Positions 1 through 11,180 of a DNA stretch of 64,000 nucleotides are shown piece by piece. Numbering within the stretch: the first letter of the stretch is position 1; each line of letters opens with the position of its first letter. The position numbers and the translations under genes are program-made. Below the pieces are notes generated by a model. That model did no database searches. It was not told where the DNA came from and saw only the letters and a list, made by a program, of their open reading frames with translations. The stretch comes from Zarea fungicola (Eukaryota > Ascomycota > Sordariomycetes > Hypocreales > Cordycipitaceae). The stretch covers positions 1 through 64,000 of the forward strand of contig FWCC01000341.1 of assembly GCA_900169235.1 (NCBI GenBank), read 5' to 3'.

Positions 1-291
1 CAATAGAGATCTAGACTACCTATTAGCTATTGGGATACTTCCTTCTTAAGTACCCGTCTATCTCTCTATTGTATCCTGCGATCAGTGTACCCCACTGATC
101 TTGTTTGCTCGAGGATTAGTTGTGCCCACTAATCCTCCAAGTCCTTTGCTCAGTAGTCTCCACTAATCGCGGGAGGTCACGTGACTCGTGTTCCCAATCG
201 GGTATCGGCTAGGCGCCTTTAGGTCTTCCTTCCCGGCCGCCTCAGCCTTCTCCCTGATACATTCGTGACCCCCCATGATACGTTCGTAACA
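1..291 (-). repeat. LTR-like sequence abutting the OMT gene
   Basis: Read on the minus strand, this begins at position 291 with TGTTACGAACG, a TGTTA-type start as seen in many fungal LTRs. It begins in the base directly after the stop codon of the O-methyltransferase gene. It contains two perfect hairpins: GATCAGTG/CACTGATC (80-87 with 93-100) and GAGGATTAGT/ACTAATCCTC (111-120 with 128-137). No coding capacity was seen. The left end lies outside the window, so it cannot be said whether this is a solo LTR or part of a whole element. The assignment as an LTR is inference from the terminal bases and structure. Confidence 0.4.
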
Positions 292-1563
292 CTAGTCTAG
301 CCCGACCTCAATCAGCGTACCAGCGCCGGCATCATGCCCCGTCCTCCATACTTTACGAATCTTCAGACGAGGATCAGCACGGTCAAAGATAAGCGCAAAG
401 TCTTCTTCGGTTCGCTCGCGCGCGTTATGCAGTACCATCATCTGCATGTCCAGGTATCGTACAAACTTTTCGTGCAAGCCATGCAAATGATGGGGTGGTG
501 GGATGACAGAGTCAGAAATGAGAATCTTGGAGTCCTTCTTCAAAGCCGGCACGATCTTTTTGACAATTTCCACGGCGTAGTCATCTGGCCAATCATGCAG
601 GATGTGGCGCAGATAAAATACGTCAACATCCTGTCGTGTCTGGTCTTGAAACATGTCGTGTCCCTCAAACTGTACACGTTCCTTGAGGCTTTCCGGGAGA
701 GTTTCTCTCCCGGCCTGGACGGCTACCTCGAGATCTTGCACAATGAATGATAGCTTGGGATACTTTTCGGCCAGTGCAACGGACACATGCCCGTTGCCGC
801 CACCGAGGTCAACGCAAACTGCGCTACCAAGCGTGTCCCAGGGATAGATGTCAATTACAGTTTGCAACGATCGGCCGCCATGCTTGCTCAAACCGGCCAT
901 CCCCCGATTAAAGCGGTCAAACCGGTCTGGATTCTTGACGAGGAAATTGAAAAGCGGATCTTCAGTGCCAAAGGCAATGTTAAAGCCAGTTTGCGAAGGC
1001 CCTTCACTGTCTGGATATTTGCGCAGTGAATCAATGAGTCGGGATGCTGCAGGGAAAGCCTCGTGTGTGCAGTGGCCAAGGAAAGCTGTCAACTCTGGAT
1101 TCGTGGACAGTCGCTCTGACACCACTGTATGTGCCACGTAGCCCGGTTTGGGCTCGAAGAAGATTTTGCGCACGAACAAGAGGCGAAGCACTCTTTCCAG
1201 GCGAGAGTAGGGCGCGCCACTTGCAGCAGCCAAATCTTTGATGGAGATTTCTGAGCCGAGTGGGACGTGATTTGCTAAATCGAATTCAACGACAACGGCG
1301 AGCGCTGTAATGTCGTGATAACCGTAGGACAGACTTTTCAGATAGTTATCTGGCCCCATGACAAGAATTTGTAGGTCATTGGCTGCTTGAATCAATTGCG
1401 TGTTGGCCTCAACGACTTCTTGAAGCGGCGTCAAAGGAGCTGTCCCATTTGAAGTCCCGTTGACGCCATCCTTGCTCACGGATGCAAGCTGACTACGGGT
1501 AATTGTGAGAGCAGCGCGAGAGACAGTCTCGGCCAAGTCCAAAAGAATCGTAGGTTGAGCCAT
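292..1563 (-). CDS. COMT-type O-methyltransferase of the PKS cluster
   Basis: A single-exon gene of 423 aa. The frame stays open 92 codons further upstream, but the Met at 1563 (MAQPTILLDLAETVSRAALT) is the natural start of this family; the upstream part has no family-like sequence and would overlap the promoter shared with the P450. It has an N-terminal winged-helix dimerisation region, the SAM-binding motif VCVDLGGGNG (about residues 249-258) and the catalytic stretch RHILHDWPDD with His about 323. This is the layout of fungal sterigmatocystin-8-O-methyltransferase-like enzymes, which methylate phenolic hydroxyls of polyketides using S-adenosylmethionine. It is divergent from the P450 and close to the non-reducing PKS, so its substrate is probably the PKS product. 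The stop codon directly touches an LTR-like sequence, so the 3' UTR must lie inside it. Confidence 0.9.
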   Translation of the reverse strand: MAQPTILLDLAETVSRAALTITRSQLASVSKDGVNGTSNGTAPLTPLQEVVEANTQLIQAANDLQILVMGPDNYLKSLSYGYHDITALAVVVEFDLANHVPLGSEISIKDLAAASGAPYSRLERVLRLLFVRKIFFEPKPGYVAHTVVSERLSTNPELTAFLGHCTHEAFPAASRLIDSLRKYPDSEGPSQTGFNIAFGTEDPLFNFLVKNPDRFDRFNRGMAGLSKHGGRSLQTVIDIYPWDTLGSAVCVDLGGGNGHVSVALAEKYPKLSFIVQDLEVAVQAGRETLPESLKERVQFEGHDMFQDQTRQDVDVFYLRHILHDWPDDYAVEIVKKIVPALKKDSKILISDSVIPPPHHLHGLHEKFVRYLDMQMMVLHNARERTEEDFALIFDRADPRLKIRKVWRTGHDAGAGTLIEVGLD

Positions 1564-1884
1564 GTTCGATATTTGGTTATCATCTCCGCTCTGAAGAAAA
1601 AATTGCAATACGAGGTCTTTTATTATCGTTTGTTTCTGCCTCCAACTTCTCTCAAAACGACGGGGGCTAGTTGCGGTGGCTTCTTGGCTCGGTGGTTTAA
1701 CAAGGCGCAATGCAATACCTCCGTAGCCCGCCGAAATCAAATCTCGCCGAATCTCCTTAAGCAAGAGTCTATCCATCATCTTGATATGAAAGCACAAGAA
1801 TTCCGAGCCACAATACACTTGGTCAAATTTGTGAACCATATTTGTGAATTTATTTGTGAATATTCGGACAAGTCCATAGGAGCA
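1564..1884. promoter_or_regulatory. Divergent promoter between OMT and P450
   Basis: This 321-bp gap separates the start codons of two divergently transcribed cluster genes and is presumably a shared bidirectional promoter. I looked by eye for the palindromic AflR-type site TCG-N5-CGA on both strands and found no exact copy, so the site used by the local regulator is not visible. Confidence 0.5.
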
Positions 1885-3644
1885 ATGTCAGTTTCAAAGA
1901 CTGTATCCTCCTTCGCGAGTGCGCACCCAGCGGGGACCATTGCCATCCTATTGTGTTTCACACTATTAATTATTTACTATCAGCTGGCGCTAAAGCTGAA
2001 GAGAGCAAAGCTTCCAGTTTACTCTAACCACATTGGACTTTTCGCCAGCTGGTATGACGCCCTGGATTATGTTCGGGACAGCCCTGGCGTGCTCGCGCGG
2101 GGCTACGAGAAAGCAAGTCAAATATCGAGCCTTATTTTCGAGATGTAACAACTGACCGGCCATCATCAGTATTCTAGACATGGTCATTTCTTCCAGGTTC
2201 GGACGCCTGCGCGATGGGTTGTTGTCGTGCCGCCACGATTCATTGAAGAGGTCCGCACAGCTGCACCAAACCAGCTGAGTGCACGGATTGCCGCGAATGA
2301 TGTACGTCGACGTCTAGCGAGCTCCTATGATGCACCAATACTGACAACGGTAATTAGGTTCAACAAGCCAAATTTACCATCAATCCCATATTAGAGGAGA
2401 ACAAGTTCCATTTCAGCGCCATCAAAACGCACTTGACTCCAAGCTTGGAATTGAAGATTAAAGATCTGCGCGAGGAAATCCACATGGCCTTCCAGCAGGA
2501 AGTAGGAGGCCCCAGCGGTGAGAATAATTGATAGCCAGCCTAAGCTTTACTCCCTAACCCAACTGCACAGAATGGAAAGCTGTCGCCGCAGCCACGGCCG
2601 CTCATCGAATTGCGACACGCACGGCTAATAGACTGCTTGTCGGAGCGCCATTGTGCCGAAACGAGGAATATCTTCGAATGTCTATGCGCTATGCCATAGA
2701 CGTTTTCCAAGGCGCAGATAAGCTTCGCAGTTGGCCCGATTTCTTGAAACCGCTCGTGACTCGAATGGTAACTCACGTCGCTGAAAGGCAAGAGGTAGCT
2801 CGGAAGCATCTTATTCCGTATATTAAAGAACGCTTGGACCTCTTTGAGCATCCGGAGAAACATTCGATGCAAGGCCAACACATCGACTCTCTTCAGTGGT
2901 GCATTGAGACGGCACCGAATGAACGGGAACGTGATCCTGAGAGATTAATGTATCGGCTACTCCATCTTAACGTCGCGGCAGTACACACCACCAGTGTCAC
3001 CTTCCTGAATGCATTATATGACTTAGCCCTTCATCAAGATGTTCATGGCGAGCTCCGTGCAGAAATCGACATGATTGTAGGAAAGGAGGACTGGACAGCC
3101 AAAGCCTTGAACAAAATGTGGAAACTCGACAGCTTCATGCTTGAAAGTCAGAGACTTGCACCGATTGCCAGTTGTACGTCTTTTGTATCTAAATTATATC
3201 AAGAAAAAAAAAGCTAACGCGGCCATCACAGCGCAAATGACTCGAGCAGTAGTATCTGACTTTACGTTCTCGGATGGTACACGCGTACCGTCAGGCTCTT
3301 ATGTCCTGGTTCCAATGTATGCCATGTATCTTGACGATGAGCTTTATCCTGGAGCTGCGACGTTTGATGCTTTTCGATGGTCACGGATGCGCGAGCAGCC
3401 TGGCAATGAAAACCGGTTCCAGTTTGTTTCAACTTCTACTGGACACATCAACTTCGGCCATGGACGAGATGCATGCCCAGGACGCTTCTTTGCCTCACAG
3501 GAGATCAAGCTTCTTCTGGCTCATACACTACTCAACTACGACATTAAGCTTGCGGATTCCACTGTGTTACCCGCTCCTTCATGGTATGATCGCTCGAGAT
3601 TGCCAAATCAGAGTGCAAAAATTCTATTTCGTGCACGAAAATAG
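1885..3644 (+). CDS. Cytochrome P450 monooxygenase of the PKS cluster
   Basis: Five exons: 1885-2112, 2170-2301, 2358-2517, 2571-3173 and 3232-3644, giving 511 aa. An N-terminal membrane anchor (TIAILLCFTLLIIYYQLAL) places it in the ER. Further marks are an I-helix with NVAAVHTTS in place of the usual AGxxT, the K-helix ExxR as ESQR, and the heme loop FGHGRDACPG with the cysteine ligand at about residue 456. Joining exons 1 and 2 gives GYEKYSRHGHFFQVRTPARW, a typical fungal P450 N-terminal stretch. This requires intron 1 (2113-2169) to be a GC-AG intron with donor GCAAGT and branch site AACTGAC. The other introns are GT-AG and 53-58 nt long. The gene lies between the OMT and the PKS, so it probably oxidises or oxidatively couples the aromatic polyketide. 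The exact reaction cannot be read from the sequence. Confidence 0.9.
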
Positions 3645-4310
3645 CCCAGATGAACAGAAAGCACGCACCGACGGGTTACAAAGATCACTTGAGACAAATT
3701 GGGGTTCTAGTCTGACAAATTGCTTAGCTATAGCCTGTTAGTTGAATACATTTAATGACATGCTAGCTTTACCTTGCGTTTCAGCCCCTTTTTTCATATG
3801 AATCATATTTTATGCTTGTAGTAGAGTGCCACTTCGATCTTCCGAAGGAAGAACTCATCGCACACAAACTCGTCATACAACTGCAATGCTGCAAACTTTC
3901 CGATTAGGCGCCGATTTGCAGGATGAGTGGACAGTTTGACTGTGGCTGCCTCTTGCTCTACGGACCGATGGCAAACCTGTCCCGTTATCTTGCCTATTAC
4001 GTCCATGAAAATGAATCATCGGCGAGTTAGATGGCGTTGGTACCGTTAAGGCTATCCATCCTTCTCAGCACTTTGGCCTATCATGAATACCAACCCGCCG
4101 AACCCACTTCTACGTCGGCATGCTAATCCAATTTAGGATTATCAAGCTCTAGATGCAGGTAAAATAGCACGTCACCACGAGGAGAGATAGAAACGGATGT
4201 TTCACTGCTTTATGTAAAGGTGGGATCTCGCATTGGCCTTGCCCTTGCTCGTCTGCCTACATTGTATACTTCAACGTAACAACATATCCGCTCTCCACAG
4301 TTCTAAGACA
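3645..4310. other. Intergenic, P450 to PKS
   Basis: The P450 terminator region and PKS promoter occupy 666 bp. No credible gene is present. The 67-codon minus-strand frame at 3803-4006 has no family features. No regulatory site could be assigned. Confidence 0.6.
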
Positions 4311-7300
4311 ATGTCTGCATCTCAGAAAACGGATCGGCGAACACTTGTCGTTTTCGGCGACCAGACTACCAATGTGTCTATTATCGCCAAGCAACTCTTT
4401 TTGGGCGTTTCTCAGAGTGCCGCGGCGACGGAGTTCATTCGAGATGCAAGTGCAGCTTTAATGACACAGAAAGATCGATTACGACCCTTTCAACGCAAAG
4501 ACCTTCCCGAATTTAAAAACCTTTATGATATGGCAAGGATATATGAGGAGGCTGGTGGTGTTTGCCATCCTTCCATCACAAGCGTAATTCTCTGCGCCAC
4601 TCAACTGTTGCAATTATTCCGGTTGGTTTCTTTCACCTCATTTTGTCACAAGAAAATTTTCTTACTGTTAAAAGATATTTTGAAGAATGTCGTCCCGGCC
4701 CATACGAAAACCAGAATGTCACGGCCGTTGGGCTGTGCACCGGCGCCCTGGCGGCTGCGGCCTTTGCGGCTTCCAATGGGGTCGACGATCTCACATCGTT
4801 AGGTGTCTTGGCCATATCCATGGCTTTCCAAATAGGATTGCAAGCTGCCACGGCTAGTAGTATGCTCTATGAACAAGACATTGCGAAGTTGGAAAGCTGG
4901 TCCGTTGTAATTCCGAACATGGCGGAGGACGAGGCGTTAACTGCCCTGTCCGTGTATGATGCCGGCCATCATCTATCGCTACGGCACAGATGCTTTGTTA
5001 GCGCTGTCGGTCTGAAGAGTGTAACAATCTCGGGCGCTCCACCGGCTTTGAAAGCGTTCAAAGAAACTCTTACTGCCTCTCAGCCCGAGCGAAGGGTAGT
5101 TGAGCTACCAATATTTGCCGCGTTCCACGCCATTCACATCCATCCATTCCTGGACTTCTCCAGCTTCTTGTCTAGGTGCGGCATTGATCCTCTTTTACTT
5201 GCTCGCTTCAAGCCGGTACACCAACTCCTCTCACCATTGACCGGCGAGCCTGTCGTAGCAAACGACGCATTTGGGCTGTTCAAGACTGCAGTTTGCGAGA
5301 CACTCCAAGCGCCACTGAGACTTGATCTTATAGTTGCAGGCTATGTCCAGGCAATTCAGGATGAAGAAGTGTCAAGCATTACGGTTGAAGTTGTTTCCCC
5401 GACGACAGTGGCAGACGGAATTGTAGCGGCCATATCACAAACCAAAGCCAGCGTTTCATCTAGACCTATGGTTGCTATGCCATACACGGGCGAGGTCCGG
5501 AGCAGCCCTTCCTTCAACAATGCCCCTCTAGCAATCGTTGGCATGTCCGGACGGTTTCCTGATGCAGACAGTGCTGAGGCTCTTTGGGAGCTTCTAGCAC
5601 AGAAAATTGATACCCATCGGATTGTACCAAAAGATCGGTTCGATGTCAAGTTACACGTCGACCCAGCTGGCAAGGCCAAAAATACATCATGGACGCCTTA
5701 CGGCTGTTTTATTAATCGTCCCGGCGAGTTTGACCCCAGGTTCTTTAACATGAGTCCAAAGGAGGCCCTCCAAACGGACCCCATGCAGCGACTAGCGCTC
5801 ATCACGGCGTATGAAGCTTTGGAACAGGCTGGTTTCGTCCCAGATCGCACCCGATCATCTGCTTCACACCGGGTTGGAACCTTCTATGGCCAGACAAGTG
5901 ACGACTACAGGGACGTAAACTCTGCACAGGATATCGGAACATATTTTATAACTGGCGGCATCCGAGCGTTTGGCCCTGTATGTACCCCTTTCTGTCCCCC
6001 GATTGTTTCGTTATCTAATTTGTGTAGGGTCGGATAAACTACTTTTTCAAGTTCTCTGGACCAAGCTACTCTGTTGACACTGCCTGCTCCTCAAGTCTGG
6101 CGGCTATCCAGCTGGCATGCACTGCCATATGGAATGGTGAGTGCGATACTGCAGTTGCTGGAGGTCTTAGTGTCTTGACATCGCCCGACCTTTTCTCCGG
6201 GTTAAGTCGCGGCCAGTTTCTGTCAAAGACTGGTTCCTGCAAGACTTTTGACAATGCCGCAGATGGATACTGCAGAGCTGACGGAATTGGGACTGTGGTC
6301 ATTAAACGATTGAAAGACGCGGAAACTGATCGCGATAATGTGCTTGCCACGGTACTAGCCGCCGGTACCAATCATTCCGCGCACGCCATCTCCATCACCC
6401 ATCCTCACGCTCAAACACAATCTGATCTCTATCGTCAGGTCTTACAGCAAGCGGGTGTCGATCCTCAGGATGTTTCCTATGTTGAAATGCATGGGACTGG
6501 AACACAGGCCGGAGATGGAACAGAGATGAGGTCAGTAAGTGACGTGTTTGCACCATCGTCACCCAAAGCCCGTGGCAACGACAACCCGCTTTATATTGGC
6601 AGCATCAAGCCGAACTTGGGACACGGAGAAGCTTCCTCTGGAGTCGCATCATTGATAAAGGCAATGACTATCTTGAACAAAGGTCTAATACCGCCCCATG
6701 TTGGAATCAAAGGCGATTTAAATGTGGGCTTCCCGGACTTGAAGTCCCGCAACATCCGCATTGCAATGCAAATGACAGCTTTTCCAGAGAGGAACGGGAT
6801 CAAGAAGACGATATTGGTTAACAATTTCAGTGCTGCCGGTGGCAACACAGCGCTTTTGATACAGGAGCCCCCGGTAACTCGGATTGACCAAAACAAGGAA
6901 CCTAGAAATGCTCATCCAGTGACCGTCTCAGGACACTCACATTCCGCATTGCTGAACAATATTGACCGACTGATTGCATTTCTTACTGCCAACCCAGAAA
7001 TCTCCCCACTAGATTTGTCCTACACAACTACTGCTCGTAGACGGCATCACAACTTCCGCGCCACTGTCGTCGAGGGCTCGACTCCCGGAATTTTGGATGC
7101 ATTGAAGGTCAAAAGGGCGTTACTTGCAAATGGAATCCCATCAAAAATGCCACAACCCGTCGTCTTCATGTTTACAGGGCAGGGATCTGCATATCCGGCA
7201 ATGGCCCGCGAGCTTTATAATACATCCACGCAATTCAGGGCTGATGTTTCACACTTCGACGGCATCGCCCGCCAACAAGGATTTCCCACTTTCCTCCCAA

Positions 7301-10300
7301 TGATAACCGATGGAAACCTTGCAGATGTCAATATACTGTCACCGACACAAACACAAATTGGACTTGTCTGTATACAAGTCGCACTTGCGCGTCTCTGGAG
7401 CACTCTGGGTATTAAACCAAGCGCTGTCATTGGACACAGCCTTGGAGAATACGCAGCCCTGCAAGTTGCCGGTGTCCTGTCAATGAGCGACATGATTCTA
7501 CTCGTTGGTTCGAGGGCACGTCTCTTGGAGAGCAAATGTGAGAGAGACTCTCACGCAATGCTTGCAGTTGCAGCTACGGCGAGCTCCGTTCAGAGTATAG
7601 CGCCAGATTTTCTTGAAGGAATTGACTTGGCTTGTGCCAACACTCCGCAAGACTCTGTGTTTGCAGGAGAAAAGTCCAAGATTGACCAGCTTGCCCACAG
7701 GCTTACTCAGGATAAGATCCGCTCTACGAAACTCCTCTTACCGTTCGCATTCCATTCAGCGCAGGTTGATAGCATATTGGAAGACTTTGGCAATATTGCT
7801 CGTGTCGTTAACATTGGGGTTCCTCATACGACAATCATAAGTCCGACTCGTGGTAGAGTTTTGGGCGCCAAAGAAAAGCTCGATTCGGAGTACCTGAAAC
7901 AACACTGTCGCAATACGGTACTGTTTGCCCAGGCGATCGTGCACAGCCGCGAAGCTGGCGTTATCACGGATATGACGACATTGATTGAGATCGGACCGCA
8001 TCCGATATGCAGTGGTATGGTGAGAGCCACATTGGGCGAGGGAGTACAGACATTGCCAACACTGAACCGGAAGGAGAACCCGTGGAGCGCCATCGTAGGC
8101 AGCCTAGCATTCCTTCATGACTCCGGTCTTGCGGTGAACTGGTCAGAATATCAGCGAGACTTTGAATCCGCTTGTCGCCTAATTAATCTGCCATCCTATG
8201 CATTTGACAACAAGAACTATTGGATCGAATACAGAAACAATTGGACGCTGCGCAAAGGGGACGCCGTTCCCACTGATGGCCCACAAGATATTAGCGATCG
8301 GGGCGAGAATAGAAAACCATTCATCTCCAGCTCGGTCCATCGAGCTGTAGAAGAAGAATTCAACGTCGCTCACCCAAAGGTGGTGTTTGAGACTGAATTA
8401 TCGCACCCGCATATGCACACAGCCATTTCCGGACACCGGGTGAATGGCTCAGCGCTTTGTCCGTCTTCTTTATATGCTGATATTGCATTGACAATCGCAA
8501 AATATATTCGAGATCACCCAGATTCAGGTTTGGAACACGATGGACATGACGTTGGCGATATGGAGGTGACGCAGCCCTTGATTGTCAATCCTGCCTGCGA
8601 CGAAGAGAATCGGAAGCTTCGAGTAGTCGCAAAAATCAACAAAAGAGGCTCTTTCCTGTCTTTGGAGTATTTTTCCTATGAATCAGCAGCCCCAGAGCCG
8701 GTTAAGCATGCCACCTGTAGTGTTCAATTTGGCAACCCTCAAAAGTGGTCAGGGCGGTGGGCTCACGACTTGCATCTGATTCAGGGTCGAATTGCTGGGT
8801 TGAAAGCTGCGAGCTACTCTGGTACGGTGAACAGTATCACCCAACGGCTCACATATCGCCTATTTTCAAGCCTCGTCGACTACGCCACAGATTTCCAACG
8901 AATGAAGCAAGTATGGTTAGACAGCGCAAGCCTCGAGGCAGCTGCTATCGTGTCTCTCGACAGACAAGCAACTGATGCTGATTTCAAGTTCAGCCCTTAC
9001 CATTTAGACGGTTTACTCCATCTTTCAGGTTTTATCATGAACGGAAATGAGAACATTGATTCGAAAGAAGCTGTGTACATCTCACACGGCTGGCAAAGCC
9101 TTCAGTTGGCGGAGCCTCTTGTCACAGATGCTAGCTACAGTGTCTATGTCAAAATGATTCCTGTTGATAAGACCATGGTCGCTGGAAACGTTTATATCTT
9201 GAACAGTGAGAAGATCGTTGCAGTATGCGAGGGCGTCCGCTTCCAAAAGGTGCCTCGGGCAGTTTTGAACATGCTGCTTCCACCAGTCTCGCCAAGCCTC
9301 CCTCGGCAAGATAAAGGCCTTCCCTCGGAGACATCTAAACAAAATGCGTCTTACGAGAATAGAATGAGGCAAACCTCGTCGATTCCAACTCGGCTTCAAA
9401 AGTCACCGGCCCCAGCGCAATTAGCTGCTACACCTGTGGCAATGACTAGTTCAAACCGCTCAGAGCTCTTCCTCCAGCTGATTTCCAATGAAATTGGGCT
9501 CAATACTGGTGAACTGAAACTTACAGACAGTCTAAGTGATCTTGGTGTGGACTCACTGATGTCTTTGGCACTAGCAGGACAACTTGCTGAGAAGCTCAAC
9601 TTGAATGTAGATCATGTTGAACTGATGCGGTGCGTAACCGTCAAGGACCTGCTTGGGCTGCTCGATGATGAGCAATCACCACCGGCTCTTATCCAGAATG
9701 AAGAACAGACAAGCAGTTCTGGCAGCGGAAGTAGTGTATCTGGGTCAGTTGTTTTGGGTGCTACATCGCCCATAACCAGAGCTACAACCCCTGACTTGAA
9801 GCCGACACACGATATCGAGACTCTTTTATATTCTGTCATTCTAGAAGAGACTGGTATTGAAGAGCACGAGTTACATTCCTCTGCTGAGCTGGCGGAACTC
9901 GGAATTGACTCTCTTATGAGCCTCGCCATTCTTTCCAAGCTTCGTGAAGCAGGCATCAATCTGAGTCCGACCGTCTTCCTTGACAACCGTACGGTCGAAG
10001 ACGTCCTACGGGAGCTCAGTAAAGGTACGGACCCTAGTGCAAAGGAACGGCGAGTGACTGACAGGAGCATATTGCAGACAGCGAGTCACAGCTCTGAAAC
10101 TGCAAAGCCACGCGCGCAGTGTATTCTTCTGCAAAAGTCATCAGTATCTCCGGCTAGGAAGTCACTCTTTCTTTTTCCAGATGGGTCTGGTTCACCGTCC
10201 GCCTATGCTACCCTGGGAAATTTTGACCCCGCGCTCGACGTTTATGGACTCGCCTGCCCATTTTTAAAAACCCCTTCAAAGCTCAAGGACTATGGTATTG

Positions 10301-10917
10301 AACGAACCGCAGCAGTTTACATCGATAGCATCCTCGCTAAATGCCCAACAAGTGCTCTCCATCTAGGAGGCTGGTCGGTCGGTGGCGTTCTTGCGTTCGA
10401 GGCCACAAAGCAATTGACGGAGATTCACGGTCGCCAAGTGGCCAGCCTTGTTTTAATCGATGCTCCGTGTACGCTTACGTTGCCGCCTATGAGCGACAGG
10501 CTAATTCAGTTCTTGGATTCGCTCCAACTATTTGCCTCTAGCACACAGAATTCAAGGTCGCAACTGCAAACGGAGAAGCACAGCAAAGTCCTTGATCATT
10601 TTGATGCAACAGTTGAGAGCCTTGCTCGTTACAAGCCGACTTCGATTGTCAAAGAAGTCTCAACCGCGATAATCTGGGCTTCTGACGGTGTTGTCGGAAA
10701 TACGGATAGTATTGTGGATCGCGAATTATTAGAAGACCCTATTTCAAGGTGGATTCTCGAGGATCGAGGAAATATTGGATCACATGGGTGGGATGGGCTT
10801 CTGCCAAGTGATGGATTGAAGGTCGTCACAACGGCTGGTAATCACTTTTCGATGATGGTAGGTGGTAACGCTCGGGCCCTGTCAAAAATTTTACAGGAGC
10901 ATTTCAAATGTATATAG
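4311..10917 (+). CDS. Non-reducing polyketide synthase, SAT-KS-AT-PT-ACP-ACP-TE
   Basis: Three exons (4311-4621, 4675-5977, 6028-10917; introns of 53 and 50 nt) encode 2167 aa. Domains in order: SAT starter-unit transacylase (about 1-360, with GLCTGALAAAA); KS from about 384 with active-site Cys about 558 in VDTACSSS and His in EMHGTGTQAGD; malonyl-CoA AT with FTGQGSAYP and Ser about 1009 in GHSLGEYAA; product-template domain with the His/Asp pair in ISGHRVNG (about 1341) and YHLDGLLHL (about 1532); two ACPs with phosphopantetheine Ser about 1714 (GVDSLMS) and about 1833 (GIDSLMS); and a C-terminal thioesterase with GWSVGG (Ser about 1988) and GNHFSMM (His about 2144). No reducing or methyltransferase domain is present. 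Enzymes of this type make aromatic polyketides whose first ring is set by the PT domain and which the TE releases by Claisen cyclisation or hydrolysis. The product is unknown. Confidence 0.97.
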
Positions 10918-11180
10918 TTCAGATAATATTCAGGTGTGATGAGATACGCTGATTTATTTCTATGGTCCTCTGCTTGGTCACACATTTGAGACTTTCACAT
11001 GCTGTTGGAATAGGTGTTGTTGATACCTTTCGTCACATGCTGGACGATAGCGATACACATGACGTGATATATACGAAGTGATACAGTCTATTTTCTTGCT
11101 ATTTTGAGAGGATTATCTATAGGTCAATCTCTAAGTTTCTCGGGAACGCTTGGAATACTGGTTTACTATCTATCATTCGT
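10918..11180. other. Intergenic between convergent genes
   Basis: A 263-bp spacer between the 3' ends of the PKS and the regulator. It holds no gene and presumably contains both polyadenylation regions. Confidence 0.6.

Noticed and set aside
292..1839. Longer OMT starting 92 codons upstream
   Set aside because: The upstream part has no methyltransferase sequence and would overlap the P450 promoter; the Met at 1563 fits the family.
1564..4310. AflR-type palindromes (TCG-N5-CGA) in the cluster promoters
   Set aside because: Only near matches with six spacer bases were seen (for example near 3836), so no regulator site is claimed.
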